A stretch of 64,000 nt of DNA, taken from JBAXTE01 sp037130365 (lineage in GTDB: Bacteria; Bacteroidota; Bacteroidia; Bacteroidales; WCHB1-69). The translations under genes were made by a program, and so were the position numbers. The notes beneath the pieces are model-generated. The model worked only from the letters and a program-made list of their open reading frames with translations. It did not search any database and was not told the origin of the DNA. Below, piece after piece: positions 24,839-34,437 of the stretch (position 1 is its first letter; every line of letters starts with the position of its first letter). The stretch is taken from assembly GCA_037130365.1 (NCBI GenBank), contig JBAXTE010000011.1:45191-109190 (forward strand). Reading direction: 5' to 3'.

Positions 24839-26851
24839 CTATCTTATAACATTTACATTTCCAACATAATTATGAAATTTTCCGTTGTTATCTGCAATCA
24901 GAATTTTGTATACATAAACACCTTCTATAATTTCATTTTTTGAACCACTATTATATTTTGTCCCATTCCATCCTTTTTCAAAAATATTAGTATTAAAAAT
25001 CATTTCGCCCCAGCGGTTATAGATTTGCATTGAATATTTTTCTGAATCATAACCCATCCCTTTTGGCCCAAATGTTTCGTTTAAACTATTAAAATCTGGA
25101 GTGAATGCATTTGGAATAAACAGGTAAAAAACATCATTTACTTTAATAACAGTAAAAGTAGTATCAGAACATCCAAATTCATCAGTAATAACTAAGCTAA
25201 CATTAAAAATACCAGTTGAAGTATAATTGTGATTTGGAGATTGAATTGTAGATGTTTGATTATCACCAAAATTCCAATTCCAAGAACTAATATTTGTCCC
25301 AGTTGATTGATCAACAAATATAACATTTGGGTTTTCAATAGATACAACATTCGGTAATGCAAGAATTTGAGCATTTGGACCTGCAATATTATCAACCATT
25401 ACTTGGGATGTTGCTGGGCAAATTCCATTGTCAACAGTTACAGAATATGATCCAGATGATAACGATATAATTGTTGCAGTATTTTGAGTAGGAGTGGTGT
25501 TCCAAGTTATAGTAGCATTTTGTATGTCAACAGGAATAGAAACAGTAGCAGTTCCGTTTGATTGGTTACAATGTGTCGGTGTTGAAGAAGTTTGAATAAA
25601 TATTGCACCCGAATCCAGAATTGTCCCACTAGTAGTGGTTGAACATCCATTTGCATCGGTAATGGTAACATAATAAACACCTGCTATAATATTTGTAACA
25701 GTTTGTGTTTGTTGTTCAGGATTAGAACTCCAACCATATACGTATGGAGGTGTGCCGCCTGTAACGTGAGCCGTTAATGATCCATTTGCTAATCCGCAAG
25801 AAGCGTTGGTGGAATCTGTGCTTGCGGATAATCCATTAGAATTATAAACTATTGCAGTATCAACTCCCTGACATCCAGTATTATCTGTAACAGTAACCGA
25901 ATATGAACCTGCTGATAGATTGCTTATTGTGGATGTAGTTTGACTTGGAGTTGTAGACCATAAATATTGATATGGTGCATTTCCACCGATTGGGCTAGCT
26001 GTGAGTGAACCGTTATTTTGTCCACATGTAGCACTATCAATCGCAATTTGTACAGATAATGAACCACTTAATGGAGGGCAATTTGGGCAATTTGATGCAC
26101 CAGGTGTTGGAGTTCCGCCTACACCCCACGTCATACCCCCATTTTGCATTCGGTAGGCAGTTTTTCCAATAAATGTAGCACCAACCGTAGATGAGCTACA
26201 GTCGCCAATATATTCAATTCCAGGAATTGTTTTAGCCATTGGCAAAGCTATTGCTGGGTGATTGCATGTTGCAACGTAAGGCATACATGCATCTATGTTA
26301 TCATATTCACCACCAGTTTGCAATTGTGCTGCACTTTGATCCCAATATATAGCATCTACTACTAATAAATTTGGGTCTAAAAGGACTAAATATCCTGCTC
26401 CATTTGCCAAATGCCAGCGAACGTTTGATGAAGAACCGTCGCAAGAATTTATATTAATCAAGTTTGCAGTATTAATTGGCATAGTGACTCCAACAGCGTT
26501 TGGGCCACCTAAAACTAAAAATCCACCTGACGGAATAATCGTACCAGCTGGAAAAACAAAAGCACCTTCTGCGGTAGTTCCGTCCATTATATTATTCTGA
26601 ATTACCCAACAACCAATGTCTACCGGCGAACAACTTGGGTTGTAAAATTCAATCCACTCTTGACCTTTGTATGTTCCATTTGAATAATTATACATTCCTT
26701 GAATATCTGTATTCAAATTGTCTCCAGGTACAGAAGGATTTGAACTGTAAGTTGTTCCAGGCATAACCATAATCTCATTAATTACTATTTGTCCGTGAGA
26801 ACTGAAAAGTATTAAGAGGAAAAAAACACTTAAAAGACTCTTGTTTTTCAT
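24839..26851 (-). CDS. T9SS-exported protein: lamin-tail domain, SprB-like repeats, PKD, type B sorting domain
   Basis: 670 residues. Signal peptide at 1-20, then a lamin-tail domain (VINEIMVMPG at about 22, with EWIEFYNP further on). From about 257 to 490 there are three SprB-like repeats, each with S-x-x-x-x-x-C-G-x-x-N-G-x-x and S-A-G-x-Y-x-V-T-V-T-D. A PKD domain follows (SWNWNFGDNQTS). The last 90 residues are the gliding-motility-type C-terminal domain (IPNAFTPDFN, IYNRWGEMIF, EGVYVYKI), the type B signal for T9SS secretion. Likely a surface protein; function of the lamin-tail part is unknown. Paralogue of the gene directly upstream at 26865. Confidence 0.9.
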   Translation of the reverse strand: MKNKSLLSVFFLLILFSSHGQIVINEIMVMPGTTYSSNPSVPGDNLNTDIQGMYNYSNGTYKGQEWIEFYNPSCSPVDIGCWVIQNNIMDGTTAEGAFVFPAGTIIPSGGFLVLGGPNAVGVTMPINTANLININSCDGSSSNVRWHLANGAGYLVLLDPNLLVVDAIYWDQSAAQLQTGGEYDNIDACMPYVATCNHPAIALPMAKTIPGIEYIGDCSSSTVGATFIGKTAYRMQNGGMTWGVGGTPTPGASNCPNCPPLSGSLSVQIAIDSATCGQNNGSLTASPIGGNAPYQYLWSTTPSQTTSTISNLSAGSYSVTVTDNTGCQGVDTAIVYNSNGLSASTDSTNASCGLANGSLTAHVTGGTPPYVYGWSSNPEQQTQTVTNIIAGVYYVTITDANGCSTTTSGTILDSGAIFIQTSSTPTHCNQSNGTATVSIPVDIQNATITWNTTPTQNTATIISLSSGSYSVTVDNGICPATSQVMVDNIAGPNAQILALPNVVSIENPNVIFVDQSTGTNISSWNWNFGDNQTSTIQSPNHNYTSTGIFNVSLVITDEFGCSDTTFTVIKVNDVFYLFIPNAFTPDFNSLNETFGPKGMGYDSEKYSMQIYNRWGEMIFNTNIFEKGWNGTKYNSGSKNEIIEGVYVYKILIADNNGKFHNYVGNVNVIR

Positions 26852-26864
26852 TTGTAGAAATAAT

Positions 26865-29096
26865 TTAGTGTTGAAATACAGTCACAGAGCCATGATATTC
26901 TTTTTTCAATACATCAATCCATAGGGTGTAAAAATATACTCCATCTTCTAATCCAGGAGCATTCCAATTGTTTTGATAATCAGGGCTTTCAAATACTTTT
27001 CTTCCCCATCGATTAAATATATATATGTTTTTTCCTGGCACATCTTCCAACCCTTTTATTTCAAAGAAATCGTTTGCGCCATCTCCATTTGGAGTAATAA
27101 CATTTGGAATTATCACGGTTACAATAGTTACCATGTGCGAGGTAGAATCAATACATCCATTATGATCAACAATTGTTAAATAGACAATATAATTTCCTTG
27201 ATTTTCATAAACATGTGACATATTTGGGGAGCCTGATGACGTTGCTCCATCTCCAAACTGCCAATTCCAAGTGGTTGCATCTGAGTTGCTCGATGTGAAA
27301 TTTATGGAAGTTCCCGGTTGAGCAAATTCAGGATCCACAGCAAAATTTGCATCTGGCCCTGGTAGGTTTACAATTGTAATTGTAGTTTGATATGAACAAA
27401 CACCACCATCGCTTACTGTTAATAAGTACGAACCTGCAGAAAGATTTGCTAAGCTAGCTACATTAGGTTGACTTGGCGACCATTGATAAGTACATGTTCC
27501 AGTTGATGATGTGGCATTTATTGTTATTGTACCGTCATTTTTATTGCAATGTTCGGGAGTGTTTGACGTAGTAACACTCGGTCCAGCTGTACTCGTAACC
27601 TGAACTGAACTAGTTGTACTACAAACTCCCAATGTTACAGTTACGGTATAATTTCCTTGAGGAAGATTCGTTGCTGTTTCTGTTGTTTGTGGTGGTGTTG
27701 TATTCCATAAATAAGTGTATGGAGGAGTTGATCCTGTGGCAACCACCGTTGCAGTTCCATCACTTGCATTACAACCAGCTGCGGTTGCAGTTATACTCTG
27801 AACAGTTAATGCTCCATTATTTGTAACTGTAACCGTTGATGTAGCTACACAACCACCAGAAGTAACTGTAACAGAATAATTTCCTTGAGGCAGATTTGTC
27901 GCTGTTGCTGTTGTTTGAGCTGGAGTCGTATTCCATAAATAGGTATATGAACTGGCAGATCCACTAGCCACAACAGTTGCAGTTCCAACATTTCCACTAC
28001 AACCAGATGGAGTAGATGTGATACTTTGAATAGCAAGAGAACCAGTAGTTGTTACAATTATTGTATCTATAGTTGTATTTGGTGGAGTAAAACTATCAAT
28101 AACTTTTACGACATAAGTTCCAGCTGCCAAATTCGAAAAAGTGTATGGATTTACTGTTGTAGCTGGTGGTGAGGCCGTGCTAGCTCCTGTTAAGCTAAAT
28201 GTATAAGGTGGAGGTGATGTAATTGTGTTTACAACCTGAGCAGTGATAGTTCCATTATGTGCACTGCAGGTGTCTGGAGTGGACGATACAAGTAAGTTTC
28301 CACAAGCTAAACATAATCCATCATTACATCGATTACTTCTCAACGGTCCTATTGTAGATGGTCTATTTGGTTGAAATGTGCCTCCATCGGGCATCCTGCT
28401 AAACGTATTTCCGGTAGCAACAACGGATGGATTACCCATATATTGGATTAATGCTGGTGTACTTTGATAGATTTGTTTGGCTGATTTTAGTTGGGTTCCA
28501 GTGTATGCAGTTGGGGAGCATGGATTGTATGCAAAGTCGGAAACCGTAAGAATATTATTCGGATTTGACGACCAGTAAACAGCAGAATGTATATTACCGT
28601 TAGGCTCATACAGTGCCATCCAGCCTTCTATATTGCCCAAAAACCATGAAGAATTTGCTGTGTTTAAACAAAGATATTGGGTGCCAAGATATGTAGGTAT
28701 TTTAAAGTCGAAAGAATTTGCAAGATAATTATATGTTCCATTTGCGGCATTATTATCATTCCCTCCACCAACGACTAAAAATGATCCAGCAGGGACAATA
28801 GTGCCTGGAGGAAAACAAATAGACCCAGCATTATCAACGGCAGATGATACTCCCACAGTTGTGGCACTTGCTAAAACATATCCACTTAAATCATAATCAT
28901 TATTGCAATCTGAATTGTAAAGTTCAATGTATTCTCTGCCACAAGTAGGAGTGGTCTGCCAAGCAAGCCGCTGATCACAGCCAGATGTAGAAGGTCCTGG
29001 TTTAAACATGATTTCATTGACAACCATCGTTTGAGCATTAGATAATTTAGTAAGCCCAATGACAATTAGAAAAAATAATACAACTGATTTCATCAT
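26865..29096 (-). CDS. T9SS-exported protein: lamin-tail domain, multiple SprB-like repeats, PKD, type B sorting domain
   Basis: 743 residues, same architecture as its downstream neighbour but with more repeats. Signal peptide 1-21, lamin-tail domain from VVNEIMFKPG, SprB-like repeats between about 265 and 580, two of them nearly identical (YTYLWNTTP followed by ATNLPQGNY), a PKD domain (WNWQFGDGATSSG) and the type B C-terminal domain (IPNVITPNGDGANDFFEIKG, IFNRWGRKVFES, DGVYFYTL). It ends 13 bp before the next gene, so both are probably one transcript. A TACATTTG -7 element is at 29184-29191. Confidence 0.9.
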   Translation of the reverse strand: MMKSVVLFFLIVIGLTKLSNAQTMVVNEIMFKPGPSTSGCDQRLAWQTTPTCGREYIELYNSDCNNDYDLSGYVLASATTVGVSSAVDNAGSICFPPGTIVPAGSFLVVGGGNDNNAANGTYNYLANSFDFKIPTYLGTQYLCLNTANSSWFLGNIEGWMALYEPNGNIHSAVYWSSNPNNILTVSDFAYNPCSPTAYTGTQLKSAKQIYQSTPALIQYMGNPSVVATGNTFSRMPDGGTFQPNRPSTIGPLRSNRCNDGLCLACGNLLVSSTPDTCSAHNGTITAQVVNTITSPPPYTFSLTGASTASPPATTVNPYTFSNLAAGTYVVKVIDSFTPPNTTIDTIIVTTTGSLAIQSITSTPSGCSGNVGTATVVASGSASSYTYLWNTTPAQTTATATNLPQGNYSVTVTSGGCVATSTVTVTNNGALTVQSITATAAGCNASDGTATVVATGSTPPYTYLWNTTPPQTTETATNLPQGNYTVTVTLGVCSTTSSVQVTSTAGPSVTTSNTPEHCNKNDGTITINATSSTGTCTYQWSPSQPNVASLANLSAGSYLLTVSDGGVCSYQTTITIVNLPGPDANFAVDPEFAQPGTSINFTSSNSDATTWNWQFGDGATSSGSPNMSHVYENQGNYIVYLTIVDHNGCIDSTSHMVTIVTVIIPNVITPNGDGANDFFEIKGLEDVPGKNIYIFNRWGRKVFESPDYQNNWNAPGLEDGVYFYTLWIDVLKKEYHGSVTVFQH

Positions 29097-29403
29097 AACT
29101 AATCTGCGTTTTTTTGATTAAATTTATTTAGTAGATATATTTATTCAAAAATATCTATGCTATTCAAAAATAATTCATCGGTGCAAATGTAGTCCTGATA
29201 TTTTATTTGAGGTAAAACAATACGTTCTGATATGCAAACTAGAACATCTATTAAAAGTTTCTAGCCATTTTTAATAAAATAGCACTGAATTTAAATCTTG
29301 GTAATCTATTGATAATGAATGGATAAAAATTGAAATATTCTTTTTCGGAGTAATATTTCAGAATTTTAAGAGTCGAAACTTCAAAAATTCATTTTTTAGT
29401 ACT
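29097..29403. other. Intergenic spacer with a possible promoter
   Basis: 307 bp between two minus-strand genes. Apart from a -7-like TACATTTG on the minus strand at 29184-29191, about 85 bp ahead of the T9SS protein gene, I see no gene or repeat. Confidence 0.4.
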
Positions 29404-30618
29404 TTATAAACTGTATTGCTTTTTATACTCTGCTGGTGTTACTCCAGTGATGTTTTTAAATGCAGGATTGAAAACAGATTTTGAATTAAAACCAACACTT
29501 TTAGCAATTCCCTCAATAGATAGATTGTCGAAATTGTGATCTATTAATTTCTTTTTTGCCTCTTCAATTCTATATTCATTAATGAATAAGAAAAAGTTTT
29601 TATGATAAAAGTCGTTGATAATCATAGATAATGTGTTCCGGTGAACTCCTAAAATTTCCGCTAATTCCGAAATATTTAGGTTGCTATTTAAATGCGGTTT
29701 ATCTGTAATCATAATTGCCTCAAGTCTGCTAACATATTCGTTAACTTGTTTAGAACTAATTCTTTCGGTTTTTTCATTTGTGTTCAGAATTGGCGATGGG
29801 TCATTATTAATAGACTCTAATTCTTTAACTTCAACACTTCTCTCTTCAATTATGATTTTCGTTTTATTGTTGCTATCCTCAATAATTTCTTGAACATAAA
29901 TATCATGTTGCTTAAACCCAAAGTATCCAACAAATCCTATATATGCAAATAGAATATAATGGTAAAAATCACGATAAAGATCATATAAAAATAGTTCGTA
30001 TGCAGTTATTCCCCAAAAAATGAGAATAAAAAGCAGAATCCATTGTAATGAAATTTTTTCGGTATATGAAAAATATAATTTGATTGTTTTTCGATGTCTG
30101 AAATATCTCATCAGCATTAAAATTCCATATATAATCACCTGAATATTATATATATACAAACTGCTGATTTGATAAACCGTTTTGTAGATATTGAATAAAT
30201 AGGTATCAGAGGCACTTATGCTTGTTAAAGGTTGTTGGTTTAATATAAGCAGTTTGATCTCATCAGACAATTGACTATAAGTGATGATGTTAATGATAAG
30301 AATGATCAGAGACGGTAAGAAATGAAGTAGAAAAACCTTATTATTTATGCTTTTTTCAGAGGTGAGTTTTACTACATAATAATATAGAAGAGGTGCGTTT
30401 GCAAACATTAACGGAATTGCAATATAATACCCCAGATTTATCAATTCAATAGAGCCTAAATCGATGACAAATAAGAATTGAATGGAAGTAATTATCATAA
30501 AGAAACCGAGAATTTTATTCGATTGAACACCTCGGTTACCAGTAGTAAACAGCATTAATGCGAACATCAACGGAAATGCAATTAGAAGAATTTTAATAAT
30601 TTCTGAATATGATGACAT
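29404..30618 (-). CDS. Membrane-anchored AraC-family transcriptional regulator
   Basis: 404 residues. The first 235 or so hold about seven membrane segments; a linker rich in Glu and Ser follows; the last 110 are an AraC-type double helix-turn-helix (ISELAEILGVHRNTLSMII and then LSIEGIAKSVGFNSKSVF, ending ITGVTPAEYKKQ). The N-terminal seven-segment module presumably senses a ligand at the membrane and the DNA-binding half faces the cytoplasm. It lies upstream of, and on the same strand as, the two T9SS protein genes, which are candidate targets; that link is inference. Confidence 0.88.
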   Translation of the reverse strand: MSSYSEIIKILLIAFPLMFALMLFTTGNRGVQSNKILGFFMIITSIQFLFVIDLGSIELINLGYYIAIPLMFANAPLLYYYVVKLTSEKSINNKVFLLHFLPSLIILIINIITYSQLSDEIKLLILNQQPLTSISASDTYLFNIYKTVYQISSLYIYNIQVIIYGILMLMRYFRHRKTIKLYFSYTEKISLQWILLFILIFWGITAYELFLYDLYRDFYHYILFAYIGFVGYFGFKQHDIYVQEIIEDSNNKTKIIIEERSVEVKELESINNDPSPILNTNEKTERISSKQVNEYVSRLEAIMITDKPHLNSNLNISELAEILGVHRNTLSMIINDFYHKNFFLFINEYRIEEAKKKLIDHNFDNLSIEGIAKSVGFNSKSVFNPAFKNITGVTPAEYKKQYSL

Positions 30619-30886
30619 GAATTGCTTTCTGGTTTTTGTTTAACAAATATTAGCAACATAGCTGATATCCTAATAATGTTTAGTTTTTTATTTTTTTTTA
30701 GCAAAAATAATAAAAAAGGTCAATAAATGATTTTTTTCAAAGTCTTATTCATGTTTTTTAAGAAATTATGTGAAAAATAATCTTTGAGGGTTCATCGTTT
30801 AATTGGTTCAAATTCTATATATTCTGGTTCGTGATTTGTGAAAATTTAAACTCTAATATGTTGTTAATCAGAATAAAAATACCTAA

Positions 30887-31126
30887 TTATTGTTTGCTTT
30901 TTCTTTTTTCTTTCTCAATTAATTCAACATATAAATCTTCAACTTTTGTCCGTGCCCATGGCGTTTTGCGCAAAAAAGCTAAACTTGATTTTATGCTTGG
31001 ATTGTTGTTGAAGCAATTAATATTTATATAATATCCCATTAATTCCCACCCATAATGATTGTACAGATACTCCAGTATAGATTGGAGCGTTTTGCCGTGA
31101 AGTGGATTATTGTTTTGCTCTTCCAT
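30887..31126 (-). CDS. VF530 family (DUF2132) small DNA-binding-like protein
   Basis: 79 residues. The family core is seen in NPLHGKTLQSILEYL, HYGWELMG, INCFNNNPSIKSSLAFLRKT and PWARTKVEDLY, almost the consensus. VF530 proteins are small and mostly helical, with a proposed DNA-binding fold and no settled role. Full length. Stands alone between the AraC gene and a divergent lipoprotein gene. Confidence 0.88.
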   Translation of the reverse strand: MEEQNNNPLHGKTLQSILEYLYNHYGWELMGYYININCFNNNPSIKSSLAFLRKTPWARTKVEDLYVELIEKEKRKSKQ

Positions 31127-31245
31127 TATCGTGTTTAATTGCCAAGTTTTACTTCTAGATTGTAAAATTAGTAAAGTTTGACCTAAAACACATCCTTTAG
31201 ATTAAGTTTTTTCGAATTAATCAATGTAACTTTCAAAAAAATGTG

Positions 31246-31253
31246 TATGTTTG
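31246..31253 (+). promoter_or_regulatory. Candidate -7 element for the lipoprotein-TMTC operon
   Basis: TATGTTTG matches TAnnTTTG 54 bp before the ATG at 31308; no good TTG -33 element at the usual spacing. Confidence 0.35.
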
Positions 31254-31307
31254 TAGTTCGTTTTACGCAAAAAAAATATCGGTAGAACATTAAATTGAGT
31301 TGGAATT

Positions 31308-32372
31308 ATGAAAATATCATCAAAATTACTATTAATACTATTATTCGTTGGTTCAATAATATTTACTTCTTGCAATAATAAACTAGAAGTGAATGGAGAA
31401 TCTGCAGCTAAGGTTGTTGTTTATGGCTTGTTAAATTATGGAGATACAGCACATTACCTTAAAATATACAAAACATTTATCACCGAAGAAAATTTATATA
31501 TTGCGGCTCAAAACCAAGATAATTATCTTTTGTACGATTCAATTGAAGTTTCTATGATCGAAACTGATTCTGCTTCTTCTCCTCCAACAATACGAACATT
31601 GATGTTTAGTACAACCACCGAAATTCCTAAAGATTCTGGGATTTTTACAAATCCGAATAATCCAACCAATCAAGTATTATATGTAAATAGAGATGTTTTA
31701 GTGCCCACTGCAACCTACGAATTACAAGTAAAAAACAGATATTCGGGTAAGTTGATGGCGTCTAGTTTTTCTGAGTTACCTTATCCAAAAACTTTTATTA
31801 CAAGTCCTACCAACGAATATATTAATAATCCATTGCGAATCACTCAATCTTCTCAATTAGATTTTACACCTGCAAATGGGAGTATTAAAATTAATATGCC
31901 CATGATAAATGCGTTAAGATATGAAGCGTATTATGAATTTTATTATTGGGAAAAGCCATATAATACAGCTCCTGATTGGACATTGCATGGTCCAATTAAA
32001 ATATATGTAGGTAAAGTGGCTGTAAGTGAAACAGCGACAAATTTTTCATTTAATTGGAGCCCAAAATCTTTTTTCACCATGTTATTATCTCGGATTCCGC
32101 ATTTAGATGGCTCAGATCCGATTGTTCGAAAATGTGGTCCTGTGTATTTATCGGTTTGGGGTGCTGGTCCCGATTATTCGAATTATATTACTAATGCAAC
32201 AGAATCTTCATCAAGTATAATTGAAGAACGGCCAATTATTACGAATGTCAATAACGGACTTGGACTTTTTTCTTCTAGATATTGTGTAAAATACACTTAT
32301 TCAGTAGGTCCAGTTACCTTGGCTGCATTATTAAACGAATCTGCTTATTCTGAACTTCATTTCCAAAATTAA
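31308..32372 (+). CDS. DUF4249-like exported lipoprotein
   Basis: 354 residues. Lipoprotein signal ending IIFTSC (Cys22). The start of the mature part (VVVYGLLNYGDTAHYLKIYKTF) resembles the DUF4249/gliding-related lipoproteins of Bacteroidota, which carry an immunoglobulin-like or prealbumin-like fold. Function unknown. It precedes the TMTC-like gene by 11 bp, so both are probably cotranscribed. Confidence 0.75.
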   Translation: MKISSKLLLILLFVGSIIFTSCNNKLEVNGESAAKVVVYGLLNYGDTAHYLKIYKTFITEENLYIAAQNQDNYLLYDSIEVSMIETDSASSPPTIRTLMFSTTTEIPKDSGIFTNPNNPTNQVLYVNRDVLVPTATYELQVKNRYSGKLMASSFSELPYPKTFITSPTNEYINNPLRITQSSQLDFTPANGSIKINMPMINALRYEAYYEFYYWEKPYNTAPDWTLHGPIKIYVGKVAVSETATNFSFNWSPKSFFTMLLSRIPHLDGSDPIVRKCGPVYLSVWGAGPDYSNYITNATESSSSIIEERPIITNVNNGLGLFSSRYCVKYTYSVGPVTLAALLNESAYSELHFQN

Positions 32373-32383
32373 CCACATCGTTT

Positions 32384-34309
32384 ATGGTTGCAGATAAGAA
32401 AAAACGAAATCAACAGCAGAATAAGCCTACAATTGCTCCCAAAAGCTCATCTAATGAGGTTTATATACTTGGATTTATAATTTTTGTTTTTACCTTTTTG
32501 CTCTATTCCAATACATTACAACACAAATATGTCCTTGATGATTTTGGTGCATTAGCCGATAATTGGATTATTAAAAAGGGAGTTTCTGGAATTCCAATTA
32601 TATTAAAATCATCCTATCGATTTGGAATTAATATGCTCACCGATAATCTCTATCGTCCACTTTCGCAAGTGATGTTTGCAGTAGAATGGCAGATATCTCC
32701 AAAAAACCCATCCTTAAGCCATTTTGTTAATGTACTTTTTTATGCATTATCTTGTCTTTTGCTATTCAAAGTGTTACGTCAGTATTTATCAAAATTTCAT
32801 TATATCATTCCATTTTTCATTACCATATTATTTGCAGTACATCCTCTTCATACCGAAGTGGTTGCAAATATTAAGAGTCGTGATGAAATAATGTCTTTTT
32901 TCTTTTTAATGCTCTCGCTTTTGGCATTACACAAATGGTTTATCAAAAATAACATATTAAATCTGACGCTGGCAGTTGTATGCTACTTCCTTGCATTAAT
33001 GTCGAAAGAAGGTGCCGTTACAATGTTAGCAATTTTTCCACTTATGGGGTGGTATTTTACCAAAGCGAATCCAAAAAATATAATTATTAGCACTGCGTTG
33101 ATGATTATTCCAATAGTAGCATATATGGCTATCCGAAGTCATGTTTTGTCGCAATATGCACCAACAGGAGCTGTTTCGATTGTTGATAGTTTTTTGAATG
33201 CAACTCCAGATAAAGCAAGCTATTTTGCCACTGCGGTGATGCTTTTAGGAAAATATCTTTGGCTTGCGTTTGCTCCTTTTCAGCTGGTTAGCGATTATTC
33301 TTTTAATCAAATTCCGATTGTTGGTCTTTCTAACTGGTCTTTCCTACTCTCGTTTATTATATACCTTGCTGCAATTTCTTGGGCGGTTATAAATATCAAA
33401 AAAAAATCTCCGATGGTATTTGGAATTCTCTTTTTTGTTGTTTCAATGAGTATTTATAGTAATATTATTATGCCTATTGGGTCGTCGTTTGCTGAACGAT
33501 TTATGTTTTTACCCTTGTTGGGTCTTTGTATATCGATCGTATTTTTGTTGTTGAGATTATTCAAATTATCTATTGAATCGAGTCAAATTAAAACAGTGCA
33601 GTGGATGAAATCAGCTACTGGTTTTGTTCTTATATTTAGTGTTGTGATAATTGTGTTTAGTGCCAAAACTATGGTTAGAGCAAGCGAATGGAAAGATCAA
33701 TACACACTATTTAGCAATGATGTGAAACGATCGCCGAATAGTGCACATATGCATTTTTATTGGGGGCTAACACTTCGCGATAAAGCTATTGAACAATCAG
33801 ATTTAAATGTTCAAAAAACAATGATGCTTCAAGCCATAGAACAATTTGATAAAGCCGCTTCAATATACCCGTTATACCCCGATTGCTACGAGCAACTTGG
33901 CTTGGCTTGGTATCGAGTTAAAGATCCTAAGAAATCGATGGAAAACTATCAAAAAGCGCTTGCTCTTAATAATACCAAAGCCGTTACTTGGAGTAATTTG
34001 GGTATGATTTACTTTGAGCAAGGAGATTATTTAAAGTCTTTTGAATTGTATTCCAAGGCTTTAAGTCTTGATTCTAACTATGCTGATGGATATTTTAATA
34101 TGGGAAGTACGTTAGGGATGTTGGGAAGATTTGATGAGGCAATTACTTCTTTTGAAAAGTGCATTTATTTTGACCCAGAAAATGCTAAAGCGCATCAATT
34201 TATTGGCATAACATACCAAAATTTACATCGTGATGCTGAAGCAAAACCTTGGTTTGACAAAGCTGCCATCATTGAACAGAAAAAGGCAAGAGAGAAAAAA
34301 GTGAAATAA
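32384..34309 (+). CDS. TMTC-like membrane glycosyltransferase with C-terminal TPR repeats
   Basis: 641 residues. About ten membrane segments in the first 440 residues, with an acidic first loop (YVLDDFG) where GT-C enzymes keep the catalytic Asp, NLYRPLSQV, and HPLHTEVVANIKSRDE, the signature of the DUF1736/TMTC family. From about 455 there are four or five TPR units (AWYRVKDPKKSMENYQKAL, NLGMIYFEQGDYLKSFELY, NMGSTLGMLGRFDEAI). Eukaryotic TMTC proteins transfer mannose to Ser/Thr; the bacterial role is likely a polyprenol-phosphate-sugar dependent glycosyltransfer in the periplasm. Pairing with a lipoprotein gene may point to a target. Confidence 0.82.
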   Translation: MVADKKKRNQQQNKPTIAPKSSSNEVYILGFIIFVFTFLLYSNTLQHKYVLDDFGALADNWIIKKGVSGIPIILKSSYRFGINMLTDNLYRPLSQVMFAVEWQISPKNPSLSHFVNVLFYALSCLLLFKVLRQYLSKFHYIIPFFITILFAVHPLHTEVVANIKSRDEIMSFFFLMLSLLALHKWFIKNNILNLTLAVVCYFLALMSKEGAVTMLAIFPLMGWYFTKANPKNIIISTALMIIPIVAYMAIRSHVLSQYAPTGAVSIVDSFLNATPDKASYFATAVMLLGKYLWLAFAPFQLVSDYSFNQIPIVGLSNWSFLLSFIIYLAAISWAVINIKKKSPMVFGILFFVVSMSIYSNIIMPIGSSFAERFMFLPLLGLCISIVFLLLRLFKLSIESSQIKTVQWMKSATGFVLIFSVVIIVFSAKTMVRASEWKDQYTLFSNDVKRSPNSAHMHFYWGLTLRDKAIEQSDLNVQKTMMLQAIEQFDKAASIYPLYPDCYEQLGLAWYRVKDPKKSMENYQKALALNNTKAVTWSNLGMIYFEQGDYLKSFELYSKALSLDSNYADGYFNMGSTLGMLGRFDEAITSFEKCIYFDPENAKAHQFIGITYQNLHRDAEAKPWFDKAAIIEQKKAREKKVK

Positions 34310-34412
34310 TTTGTGATGACTATTGTTTTGTCTAATCTGTAACTTTTGATCTAGCAATTGCTCAATATTCTATAATCCTTAACCGAAAGTTCCTCTTTTC
34401 GTGAAAATAATG

Positions 34413-34420
34413 TAAGTTTG
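34413..34420 (+). promoter_or_regulatory. Candidate -7 element
   Basis: TAAGTTTG fits TAnnTTTG 17 bp before the ATG at 34438, with TTTTCG about 12 bp upstream of it as a weak -33 element. Confidence 0.35.
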
Positions 34421-34437
34421 CAGTATAAAATTGTTTT

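Noticed and set aside
30780..30830. tRNA-like T-loop word GGTTCAAATTC
   Set aside because: No acceptor stem or anticodon arm can be folded around it.
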